NCBI RefSeq assembly: GCF_047731265.1
Contig: NZ_CP159835.1
Coordinates: 1,364,001 to 1,428,000, forward strand
From: Patiriisocius sp047731265
GTDB taxonomy: Bacteria > Bacteroidota > Bacteroidia > Flavobacteriales > Flavobacteriaceae
Direction: 5' to 3'
Length of the DNA stretch: 64,000 nucleotides
The number at the start of each line of letters is the position of its first letter. The stretch's first letter is position 1. This document shows, in pieces, positions 6,994 to 16,261 of this stretch. The notes beneath the pieces were generated by a model. It did no database searches and was not told the DNA's origin. It saw nothing but the letters and a program-made list of their open reading frames with translations. Made by a program: the position numbers and the translations under genes.

Positions 6994-9432
6994 TTGCCTA
7001 CTAACTTTCACAAGGTGCCAAGAAAATCGATTGGCTTAAAATTCATTCCTAAAGTAGATATATTAGTCCAAGACATTGCGGCCTTAAAACCTCTTGTAAT
7101 TACAGATGAAGGAAGTGATTTGACGCTGGCTGTAAAGGCAAAATTAGAAAGTGAAGGGTATACTGTTATCGTAATTCAATTCGATACTTTCAAAAAGAAT
7201 GCGTCTATAAAAAATGGAATTCCTGTTTCAGAAATAAACGATCAAAATATAAAAGCTGCAATAGATACGATCTTGGTTAAAAATGAAATTGGCGCTTTTA
7301 TTTATTTACATCCACATTTTACATTTTCGGGACATAACTTCACACAACATTTTGACAGAGAACGCTCCTTGCTAAAAGCAACGTTCTTATTGGCGAAATA
7401 TTTACAAGCCCCCTTAAATACTGCGAGCAAAACACAAAGAACTGCTTTTATGACAGTATCTCGTTTAGACGGAAAATTTGGAATGGACAAGCGGTCTGAT
7501 ATTTCAATAGTTGCTGGTGGATTATCTGGATTAACGAAGTGTATGAACCTAGAATGGTCTCCTGTATTTTGTAGGGCTATAGATGCAAAACCCGAATTAG
7601 CTGCGAAAGAAATTGCAGATAATGTATTCCTAGAATTGCATGATGCAGATGTTCGTTATGTAGATGTCGCCATCAATGAAAATGGTCGAATGACGTATGA
7701 GGTGACCGCTAACGAATCGCCTGCTGCCAAAAACTACCAACAAACCGTTACAGACAAAGATGTATTTTTAGTAGCCGGAGGAGGCAGAGGCGTTACCGCT
7801 ACTTGTATCAAAGAAATGAACATTTCTTTTAGGTCTAAATTCATTTTACTAGGGAGGTCCTCTTTAGATTTTGAGTTACCCACATATGCTTTAAATGAAG
7901 ATAATCCTGCAAAACTTAAAAATGCCATAATGCTGGAGATGAAAGCTAGCGGCGAAAAAGTTTCGATTAAAGGATTGAATAGTACGTTTAATAAATACGT
8001 TGCCAAAAAGGAAATTGAAGAGACCATTGCTCATATAAAAGCAAATGGGGGAGATGCGGTTTATGTCGCTGGTGACGTTACAAATTTAACAATCAAGCCT
8101 GAATTACTTGACATTGAAAAGCAATGGGGAAAAATTACCGGAATCATTCACGGCGCTGGTCGTTTAGCAGATAAACTAATTCAAGACAAGACAGAAGATA
8201 TTTTTGATAAGGTTACTTCGGTAAAATTAGACGGTTTATTAGGTCTTTTAAAAATGGTCAATATCAATGAATTGAAACATTTGATTATGTTTTCATCGGT
8301 AGCGGGTTTCTACGGAAATGTTGGGCAATCGGATTATGCGATGGCAAACGAAATTTTGAGTACTGCGGCACATTTGTTTAGTACAAACCATCCAAACACA
8401 AAAGTTACCGCGATTAATTGGGGAGCTTGGGAAGGCGGAATGGTGAGTCCAGAATTACAGAAAATGTTTGAGGAAGCAGGCGTTTCTTTAGTGAATCATC
8501 TAGGCGGAGCTGCTCGTTTTGTTCAAGAATTAAATGGGGCATATCACAATCAACCTCAAGTAATTATTGGCGGTACCTTACCTGCGGGTATTTCAGATAT
8601 TTCTGGGGATCTCAAGACCTACACAATTCAACGAAATTTAAGTCTGAAAGATAATGTGTTTTTAAACCATCACGTTATTCAAGGAAGTCCTGTCTTGCCA
8701 ATGGTAAACGCTACAGCTTGGATGGCAGATTCTTGTGTAAAATTATTCCCAGATTACAAATTAGCAAGCATAGAAAATGTAAAACTATTTAAAGGGATTG
8801 TTTTCGATGGTACAGAAAAAGAGCTGTATTTCACAGAAGTGAAAGAGCAAAGTAAAACAGCAGACCATATAGTCTGTAATGTAACGGTGTATGGTAGAGG
8901 AGCAAAGCTCCCTTTAAATCATTACCGATCTACAGTTACACTTTCTCGAAAGCGTGCTGATAAACCTAAATTTCAAACACCTAGTTTAAAAGAGAACAAC
9001 CTAGATGGGGCTACTTTTTATAAAGATGGTTCTTTATTTCACGGTGCTTTTTACCAAGGTATAGAAGAAGTTGTGTCAATGGATAAGGAGCAAGTTTTAT
9101 TAAAATGTAAAGCGCCAGCAGTTTCTTTTGAAGACCAAGGGCAGTTTCCTAGCACTAGCTTGAATGCGTTTTTCTTAGATATTCAATATCAAGGGATGGT
9201 GGTATGGGTACAAAAGTTTCATAATGGGGCCAATAGTCTGCCTTTACAAACCTTAAAAGGATTCGTGTATGGAGAAATTCCTGCAGACAAAAGTTTCTAT
9301 GTACACATAAAAATACAAGAGAACTCACCTGCAAAAATGATTGCAGATTGTACTGTATACGATGAAAATGGAGCGGTATTTTTATTTACTGAAGGTGCGG
9401 GATTAACGGTTTCAGAAGGGTTAACCTGGTAG
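6994..9432 (+). CDS. pfaA: PUFA synthase PfaA, C-terminal part: KR-DH (in shifted frame)
   Basis: This 812-residue frame holds the rest of a standard PfaA. It has the structural and catalytic halves of a ketoreductase (NADPH loop AGGGRGVT at 261-268; catalytic FSSVAGFYGNVGQSDYAMAN with Tyr448) and a PKS-type dehydratase hot-dog with HxxxGxxxxP at 560-569 (HVIQGSPVLP). The only start in reach is a TTG at 6994. The homologous sequence extends upstream of it to the A10 run without a stop, so the TTG is probably not the true start and the segment belongs to pfaA. An AAGGAGG at 6964-6970 is 23 bases from the TTG, and SD sites are rarely used in Bacteroidetes. If the break is real, KR activity would depend on slippage or on a separate polypeptide. 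Confidence 0.85.
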   Translation: MPTNFHKVPRKSIGLKFIPKVDILVQDIAALKPLVITDEGSDLTLAVKAKLESEGYTVIVIQFDTFKKNASIKNGIPVSEINDQNIKAAIDTILVKNEIGAFIYLHPHFTFSGHNFTQHFDRERSLLKATFLLAKYLQAPLNTASKTQRTAFMTVSRLDGKFGMDKRSDISIVAGGLSGLTKCMNLEWSPVFCRAIDAKPELAAKEIADNVFLELHDADVRYVDVAINENGRMTYEVTANESPAAKNYQQTVTDKDVFLVAGGGRGVTATCIKEMNISFRSKFILLGRSSLDFELPTYALNEDNPAKLKNAIMLEMKASGEKVSIKGLNSTFNKYVAKKEIEETIAHIKANGGDAVYVAGDVTNLTIKPELLDIEKQWGKITGIIHGAGRLADKLIQDKTEDIFDKVTSVKLDGLLGLLKMVNINELKHLIMFSSVAGFYGNVGQSDYAMANEILSTAAHLFSTNHPNTKVTAINWGAWEGGMVSPELQKMFEEAGVSLVNHLGGAARFVQELNGAYHNQPQVIIGGTLPAGISDISGDLKTYTIQRNLSLKDNVFLNHHVIQGSPVLPMVNATAWMADSCVKLFPDYKLASIENVKLFKGIVFDGTEKELYFTEVKEQSKTADHIVCNVTVYGRGAKLPLNHYRSTVTLSRKRADKPKFQTPSLKENNLDGATFYKDGSLFHGAFYQGIEEVVSMDKEQVLLKCKAPAVSFEDQGQFPSTSLNAFFLDIQYQGMVVWVQKFHNGANSLPLQTLKGFVYGEIPADKSFYVHIKIQENSPAKMIADCTVYDENGAVFLFTEGAGLTVSEGLTW

Positions 9433-9463
9433 TGCGCGCTAACGGCTACAATCAAAAAGAAAA

Positions 9464-12400
9464 ATGAAAGAAAAAATAGCAATCATAGGTATGTCATCCC
9501 TTTTTCCCGGGTCTAAAACTTTACAAGAGTTTTGGAACAACCTTATGGATAAAAAAGACTTAACCGGTATGGCTACAAAAGATGATTTTGGCGCAGATCC
9601 AGAACTCTTTTATAAAAAAGAAAAGGGAGTTATAGATCGTTGCTACTCATTACGTGGAGGATATATTCGTGATTATAAATTTAATAGTGCAGATTTTGGT
9701 TCTGAGGACCTAAGTGATTTAGACCAAATGTATCAATGGGGCTTGCAAGTGACCAAGGATGCTTTAATTAACGGGGGTTATTGGAGTAGCCCCCAAGCTT
9801 TAGATACTTGTGGTGTAATCTTCGGAAATTTATCTTTTCCAACAAAGTCATCCCATAAAATTCTTGCTCCTATCTACGCAAAAACCCTCGAAAAAGGAAT
9901 TAGAAGCCTGTTAAAAGACGACAGTTTTGAAATTCCAGCAACTGAATATGAAATTCCAAAAAACAATCCTTTAGAAGGAGATGTTTCAGAGTTGGTCAAA
10001 AATATAATAGGTTTAAAAGGGACAAATTTCGATTTAGATGCTGCTTGCGCTTCTTCACTGTATGCCATTAAAATGGCTTGTGATGAATTATTAACAGGTA
10101 AAGCAGATATGATGTTGGCGGGTGCAGTTTGCTCTTCAGACCAATTGTTTATCCATATGGGGTTTTCTATTTTCCACGCCTATGCAGCCCACGATAAAAA
10201 ATACTCACCATTAGACAAAGATTCTTCGGGATTAGTATCGTCTGAAGGTGCTGGGATGATTCTTCTGAAACGTTTATCGGATGCGGAAAAAGATGGAGAT
10301 AACATCATTGGCGTTATTTCAGGAATTGGTTTATCTAATGACGGAGCGGGTAAATTTTTATTGAGTCCGAATCCGAAAGGACAAACATTGGCTTATGAAA
10401 GAGCTTATAATGGAACTATTTCTAAAGAAAACACCTCCTATATAGAATGCCACGCAACAGGTACTCCTCTTGGTGATGTTACTGAAATTAATTCACTCGA
10501 AATTTTTTTTGGAGACAATCCAGTTAAATTGCGTTTAGGTTCTGTGAAATCGAATATGGGCCATATGTTAACTGCTGCAGGAATGCCTAGTTTAATGAAA
10601 GTGTTGCTTTCTATGGAACATAATTTGATTCCCCCAGGAATTAATATGTCTGAGGCAATTCAATCTAAAAATGGTTGGTTTGAGAGAGAGCAAATCATAG
10701 AAGAAACTTTAAAATGGGAAACAGACTATAAACAAGCCGCTGTAAACTCTTTTGGCTTTGGTGGCACCAATGCTCATCTAGTTGTCGAAAGTCATGGTGA
10801 AGAAAAAAGTAAAAAACACACAGACGTTACACTAAAAAAGATGGCCATCACTAGTATGGAAGTTCATTTTGGTGATTGCGATACGCTCGCTAGTTTTTAC
10901 CAATCTATTTTTGAAGGAAAGCAGCATTTTTCTCAGATGCCGTTGAATAGATGGAAGGGTTTTGAGAACAATAGTGAATTATTAACCGATTTTGGTTTAG
11001 ATACTAAAAACCGCATTAAAGGGAATTTTATATCTGAGTTTGAGATGGATTTAATGCGTTATAAAATCCAACCCAATGAAATTGGTACTATGGAGCCACA
11101 GCAAGCTTTGATTTTAAAAGTGGCAGACCAAGCCATTCAAAATTCAAACTTGAAAATGGGAGAAAATGTAGCTGTTTTAATTGCTATGAATCCTGAACTT
11201 GCCATACATAATTACTTGGCGCGTTGGGACAGTGAATGGCAACTAAATAAAGCTTTAGATAGTGCCGGAATCGATTTAGAGGAAACACAAAAAACAACAC
11301 TCTTAGAGGAGTGTCGTAATATATTATATCAAATAGGGGACGTACAAACACCATCTCAGCATACCAGTTTTGTGGGTAATATTATGTCGAGCCGTATTTC
11401 GGCCTTATGGGATTTTAATGGTCCTTCATTTACAATTACCAACGGAAGCAATGGTACAACAAGAGCTTTAGAAGTGGCGCAAAATATGCTGTCTTTGGGT
11501 GAAGTTGATGCGGTTGTTGTGGGGGCGGTCGAATTTTCTGGTAGTATGGAAGCTGTGCTCTTAAGAAACCTAGTAGATAGTGTAAATCAAGGGAAACATC
11601 CAAGTTTGTCCTTTAATACGGACGATTATGGTTGGTTGATTGGAGAAGGAGCATCGGCAATTGTTTTAAAAGCAAATGACGCAATTACCAAAACAGACAC
11701 TGTTTATGCTACTATTGACGCTATAGGAGATTTAGCAACTGATAAAAATATCGCTTTACAAGAATTAGTGGCTTCTGGATTTAAGCAGGAAGATAAACTG
11801 GAGCAATCCCAATTATTAACTAATACTTCGGATAATAGCATTGCATTAGGCTCGGTAAAAGCTAATATAGGGCATACTTTTGCTGCGGCTGGATTGGCCT
11901 CCATTGTAAAAACAGCACTTTGTTTGTATCATCAATTTATACCAGGGATTCCGAATTGGAAATCAGTAAAAAACGATGCGTTAAAAAATAGTGCGTACTA
12001 TTTTCCGAGCCAGTCTAGACCTTGGATTAACGAAACAGAATACCCTAGACAAGCACTAGTGAATTTGAGTTTAAATTCTCGTATAAAACTATCTGAATCT
12101 TCAAACTCAAAACACAATAAAATTGATAATTTTCTAAAAAAGCATTTGTTTGTTTTAAAAGGAAATACCCAAAAGGAACTTAGAGAAAACCTAGACCTAA
12201 TTAGTAAAGACATTCTCGTTGATGATCTGGATTTTATAGCGCAGGCTTATTTCGATAAAGCTTCAAAAACCAAAGCTACATATAGTATTGTTTTAATTGC
12301 TTCTGGTCTGAAATCTATAGTTCAAGATATCACGTTTATAGAAAAACAATTGGAAATAGCATTTGCTAAAAAGACAGATATTAAATTACCAAGTGGTTCT

Positions 12401-15400
12401 TTCTTTAGTCCAAATCCAAGTGCAGCTAAAGGAGATTTAGCATTTGTATATCCAGGTTCAGCAACGAGTTATGAGGGGTTAGGGCAAGATTTATTTCAGT
12501 TTTTCCCAAATCTCTTAAGCGATTTCGAAAACCGAATTCCAAACCTTAAAGATTTCTTTGGTCTAGATTATTTATTCCCTAAAAAGCAAGACAGTGCAAC
12601 TCCTTCGCCAAACATTCAGGGTGATGCGATTTCTATGATGTCGGCAGGAGTACTTTATTCCACCCTGTATACTCATATCTTACGAGAATATTTCGGTGTA
12701 AAGCCAAAAGCAGCTATGGGATATTCTATGGGTGAATGCAGTTCTATGTGGTATGCATTCGACATTTGGAATCCAGGAGAGGGAACCAAAATATTCCGCA
12801 ACTCCCCAATTTTTAAAAATAAGTTTTCCGGTGATTTAGAATTATTAGCCGAAGAATGGAATATCAGTACGGAAGAAGCGAAGGCTAGATGGCAAAGTTG
12901 GATTTTATTAGAAAGTAAAGAAAAAGTAGAAGCTCAAATTTCAAACCATGATAAAGTCTCCATCACTTTTGTAAACTCTAAAAAAGAGTTGATAATTTCT
13001 GGAGATAAAAGTCAATGTGAGACTTTAATTGCCGCTCTTAATTGTGCTTCTGTCCTAGTGCCTTTTCAAAATATTATTCATAACGAATTTTGTAAAAAAG
13101 AATATGATGGATTGATTGAAATGCATAATTTCCCATTAGAAAACCAACCAGAGGTTGATTTCTATTCTAGTTTAACGGGTGAGAAAATTCCAATGGATTC
13201 CTTAACAATCGCAGAAAACTCTACAAAAGTTTGCCATAAAACAGTGGATTTTCCCGCTTTCACCAAAAAAATGTCAACGAACGGATTTAGCACGTTTGTA
13301 GAACTCGGGCCAAATAGCACCTGTACCAATTGGATAAAGGATACACTAGACCAAAATAAACACTCCGCTTGTGCTATAGACAAGAAAGGTACGAGCTCGA
13401 TACAGTCCTTATACGAATGTTTGGCGCAATTAATCTCTAACGGAATTGACATTGATTTAAGCTTATTATATCCTAATAAAAATCAGAAACAACTCAAAAA
13501 ACGCTTTACTAAAAAAGTAGAAACAGGAGGAAGGCCTGTTTATGATGTGTTATTATCTGAAAACATGAAAAATCAGTTTGCTACAATCAAGCGAAAAGAA
13601 AAAGCACAAAATACAATAATAAATACAGGCTATAGTCAGTCGATTACAACGACACATATAGGAGAAAAAAAATTTAATATGATAGAAACTTCAAGACCAA
13701 AAACTGCGGCTAAAACTACTGTCAAGATTGCAGAAAATGGTTTAAAATTACAAGATTTTAATGATCCAAATCATTTAAAAGATAAAAATGTGATTTTCAC
13801 CAAAGAAGATTTAATTGAATTTTCAGAAGGAAAAATCGGAAATGTTTTTGGTGCAGAATACAATGTCATTGACCAATATAAACGCAGGGTAATGTTGCCA
13901 ATGGATCCTTATTTATTGGTGAGTAGAGTTACCGGTTTAGATGCTAAATTAGGAGAATATAAACCTTCTACGATGCAAACGGAATATGATATTCCTTACA
14001 ATTCTGGGTATGCAACCGACACACAAATTCCTTGGGCAGTGTCTGTAGAATCTGGGCAATGTGACTTAATGCTGATTTCTTATTTAGGAATCGATTTAGA
14101 AAATAAAGGAGATTATGTGTATCGTTTATTGGATTGTACCTTAAACTTTATAGACGATTTGCCTTTCGAAGGGCAAACTTTGCGGTATGATATTTCTATA
14201 AATTCGTTTGTTAGAAATGGTCGTAATCTATTGTTCTTTTTTAGCTACGAGTGTTTTGTAGAAGACCGTATGGTGCTGAAGATGACCAATGGAGTTGCTG
14301 GTTTCTTTACCTATGAAGAATTGAGTAAAGGAAATGGAGTCGTTTATACCGACAGTGAAAAGAAAGTGTTGGCGGGCGTAGAAAAGAAAACATTCATTCC
14401 TTTTTTAACTACCAAAAAGACTTCTTTTGATATTGAAGATTTAAGGCATCTAATCAATGGAGATGCTCATAAATGTTTTGACGATATTTCTTATTTCCCC
14501 AATGGAAGAAATAAATCAATTCGACTTGCTCCAGAAAAAATGCTAATGTTAGACCGTATTACTAAGGCAGACGTCAATGGTGGTGCTTATGGCTTAGGAG
14601 AAATTATAGCGGAAAAAGACCTGAGTCCGGATGATTGGTATTTCCCCTGTCATTTTAGAGACGACCAAGTTTTAGCAGGTTCTCTGCAAGCAGAAGGGGG
14701 TGGAAATTTACTTCGTTTCTTTATGATGATGCTCGGATTACAACGCCTTAAAAAAGACGCCCGTTTCCAACCAATTTATGGACTACCACAAAAAGTAAGA
14801 TGTAGAAAAGAAGTGACTCCTAATGATAAAGTACTAACGTATCGCCTAGTAATTAAAGAGATAGGATTGTTGCCTGATCCTTATGTGATTGGGGATTTAG
14901 AAATTATTGTAGATGGTGTCATTACGGTTCATTTTGCTAATTTAGGATTGCAAATAAGAGAAAAAGACAATCCGAAATACTTAGAACAACCTAAGAAAAT
15001 AACCGAGAACGTTTTGCTAAATGAAACGGACATCGAGACATTTGCTTTGGGAAGATTAGCCGACTGTTTTGGCCCGGAATATGCGGTTTATGACAACAGA
15101 GCTTTGTCGCGCCAACCTAATACCGATTTACAAGTGGTAAGCCGAGTGGTTAAAATTGACGGAGAGCGTTTTAATTTCTCAAAAGCAACAAACATTTGGA
15201 CAGAATACGACGTGCCTCAAGATGTTTGGTATTACAAACAAAATGCTTCAATGACCATGCCTTACGCGGTATTGATGGAAATTGCCTTACAGCCTTGTGG
15301 TTTATTAGGTGCATATTTAGGAAGCACGCTGCAGTTCCCGGACAAAGATTTATACTTTAGAAACCTAGATGGTGATGGTGAACTATTAGAGTTGCCTTCA

Positions 15401-16162
15401 GGTACTGACTTTAGAGGAAAAGTGATTAAGAACAAATCAACTTTAACTTCTTCTACAGCATTAGGAGGTTTTGTAATTCAGAAATACTTGTTTGAAGTAT
15501 CTTTAGATGGGCATATATTCTATAAAGGGTTTTCTTCTTTTGGATTCTTTCCGAAGGAAGCCTTAGCGCAACAAGTGGGCTTAGATAAAGGTGAAGACGT
15601 CGCAGCTTGGTATGTGCAAAACAATTTGACAACCAAGGATTACTTCCAAATAAAACTAGATTCTTTATACGCAAAAATGAAATTGTATAAAGAGAAAGAC
15701 AAAGCGAATACCTTCCGTTTGGCAGAAGACCAACTCAACTTATTAGACAGCGGTTTGGTCGTGAAAAACGGAGGAGAATTTGACAAAGGATACATCCATT
15801 GTTCTAAGGCAATTCATACATACGATTGGTTTTTTACTTGTCATTTTTATTCTGATCCAGTAATGCCAGGATCTTTAGGAGTAGAAGCTATTTCACAAGC
15901 GATGCAGTTATTTGCTTTGCAACAAGATTTAGGGAAAGACTTTAAAAACCCGCGATTTGTTCAAGTCGAGAACCATAAAACTGAGTGGAAATACCGTGGA
16001 CAAATAAAAGTGAATGTAGAGAATATGCATTTAGAAGTGCATTTTAAAACCATAGAAAAACGAGGAGATACTTTGGTGCTAATTGCCAATGCATATCTAT
16101 GGAACGAAGGCACAAGAATTTACCAGTTAACAGATTTGGCGTTGGGAATTCAAGAAGCTTAA
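9464..16162 (+). CDS. pfaC: PUFA synthase PfaC with built-in acyltransferase: KS-CLF-AT-DH-DH
   Basis: The protein has 2,232 residues. Domains in order: ketosynthase at about 1-430 (active Cys195 in DAACASS, His in ECHATGT and KSNMGHM); chain-length factor at about 455-890, where the Cys position is replaced (TITNGSNGTTRAL), as expected for a CLF; an acyltransferase at about 980-1330 with Ser1088 in GYSMGE; then two FabA-like double hot-dog dehydratases at about 1425-1830 (His1730 in CHFRDDQVLAGSL) and 1850-2232 (His2127 in CHFYSDPVMPGSL). In Shewanella and Moritella the AT is a separate PfaB, while myxobacterial and protist systems carry it fused behind the CLF. Fusion here explains the absence of pfaB. 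It starts 31 bases after the KR-DH frame and is surely in the same operon. Confidence 0.93.
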   Translation: MKEKIAIIGMSSLFPGSKTLQEFWNNLMDKKDLTGMATKDDFGADPELFYKKEKGVIDRCYSLRGGYIRDYKFNSADFGSEDLSDLDQMYQWGLQVTKDALINGGYWSSPQALDTCGVIFGNLSFPTKSSHKILAPIYAKTLEKGIRSLLKDDSFEIPATEYEIPKNNPLEGDVSELVKNIIGLKGTNFDLDAACASSLYAIKMACDELLTGKADMMLAGAVCSSDQLFIHMGFSIFHAYAAHDKKYSPLDKDSSGLVSSEGAGMILLKRLSDAEKDGDNIIGVISGIGLSNDGAGKFLLSPNPKGQTLAYERAYNGTISKENTSYIECHATGTPLGDVTEINSLEIFFGDNPVKLRLGSVKSNMGHMLTAAGMPSLMKVLLSMEHNLIPPGINMSEAIQSKNGWFEREQIIEETLKWETDYKQAAVNSFGFGGTNAHLVVESHGEEKSKKHTDVTLKKMAITSMEVHFGDCDTLASFYQSIFEGKQHFSQMPLNRWKGFENNSELLTDFGLDTKNRIKGNFISEFEMDLMRYKIQPNEIGTMEPQQALILKVADQAIQNSNLKMGENVAVLIAMNPELAIHNYLARWDSEWQLNKALDSAGIDLEETQKTTLLEECRNILYQIGDVQTPSQHTSFVGNIMSSRISALWDFNGPSFTITNGSNGTTRALEVAQNMLSLGEVDAVVVGAVEFSGSMEAVLLRNLVDSVNQGKHPSLSFNTDDYGWLIGEGASAIVLKANDAITKTDTVYATIDAIGDLATDKNIALQELVASGFKQEDKLEQSQLLTNTSDNSIALGSVKANIGHTFAAAGLASIVKTALCLYHQFIPGIPNWKSVKNDALKNSAYYFPSQSRPWINETEYPRQALVNLSLNSRIKLSESSNSKHNKIDNFLKKHLFVLKGNTQKELRENLDLISKDILVDDLDFIAQAYFDKASKTKATYSIVLIASGLKSIVQDITFIEKQLEIAFAKKTDIKLPSGSFFSPNPSAAKGDLAFVYPGSATSYEGLGQDLFQFFPNLLSDFENRIPNLKDFFGLDYLFPKKQDSATPSPNIQGDAISMMSAGVLYSTLYTHILREYFGVKPKAAMGYSMGECSSMWYAFDIWNPGEGTKIFRNSPIFKNKFSGDLELLAEEWNISTEEAKARWQSWILLESKEKVEAQISNHDKVSITFVNSKKELIISGDKSQCETLIAALNCASVLVPFQNIIHNEFCKKEYDGLIEMHNFPLENQPEVDFYSSLTGEKIPMDSLTIAENSTKVCHKTVDFPAFTKKMSTNGFSTFVELGPNSTCTNWIKDTLDQNKHSACAIDKKGTSSIQSLYECLAQLISNGIDIDLSLLYPNKNQKQLKKRFTKKVETGGRPVYDVLLSENMKNQFATIKRKEKAQNTIINTGYSQSITTTHIGEKKFNMIETSRPKTAAKTTVKIAENGLKLQDFNDPNHLKDKNVIFTKEDLIEFSEGKIGNVFGAEYNVIDQYKRRVMLPMDPYLLVSRVTGLDAKLGEYKPSTMQTEYDIPYNSGYATDTQIPWAVSVESGQCDLMLISYLGIDLENKGDYVYRLLDCTLNFIDDLPFEGQTLRYDISINSFVRNGRNLLFFFSYECFVEDRMVLKMTNGVAGFFTYEELSKGNGVVYTDSEKKVLAGVEKKTFIPFLTTKKTSFDIEDLRHLINGDAHKCFDDISYFPNGRNKSIRLAPEKMLMLDRITKADVNGGAYGLGEIIAEKDLSPDDWYFPCHFRDDQVLAGSLQAEGGGNLLRFFMMMLGLQRLKKDARFQPIYGLPQKVRCRKEVTPNDKVLTYRLVIKEIGLLPDPYVIGDLEIIVDGVITVHFANLGLQIREKDNPKYLEQPKKITENVLLNETDIETFALGRLADCFGPEYAVYDNRALSRQPNTDLQVVSRVVKIDGERFNFSKATNIWTEYDVPQDVWYYKQNASMTMPYAVLMEIALQPCGLLGAYLGSTLQFPDKDLYFRNLDGDGELLELPSGTDFRGKVIKNKSTLTSSTALGGFVIQKYLFEVSLDGHIFYKGFSSFGFFPKEALAQQVGLDKGEDVAAWYVQNNLTTKDYFQIKLDSLYAKMKLYKEKDKANTFRLAEDQLNLLDSGLVVKNGGEFDKGYIHCSKAIHTYDWFFTCHFYSDPVMPGSLGVEAISQAMQLFALQQDLGKDFKNPRFVQVENHKTEWKYRGQIKVNVENMHLEVHFKTIEKRGDTLVLIANAYLWNEGTRIYQLTDLALGIQEA

Positions 16163-16261
16163 AAGGACATTGGAAACAAAAATAGGATTGGTTTACAATT
16201 GAGTTCGTCCTGTTTCTTGTCTCCTTTTTCAAACTAATATAAAAAATCAAAACATAAGAAA

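Noticed and set aside
6964..6996. AAGGAGG followed by a TTG as an independent start for the KR-DH frame
   Set aside because: The spacing to the TTG is 23 bases, far too long. Bacteroidetes rarely rely on such sites, and homologous sequence continues upstream of the TTG.
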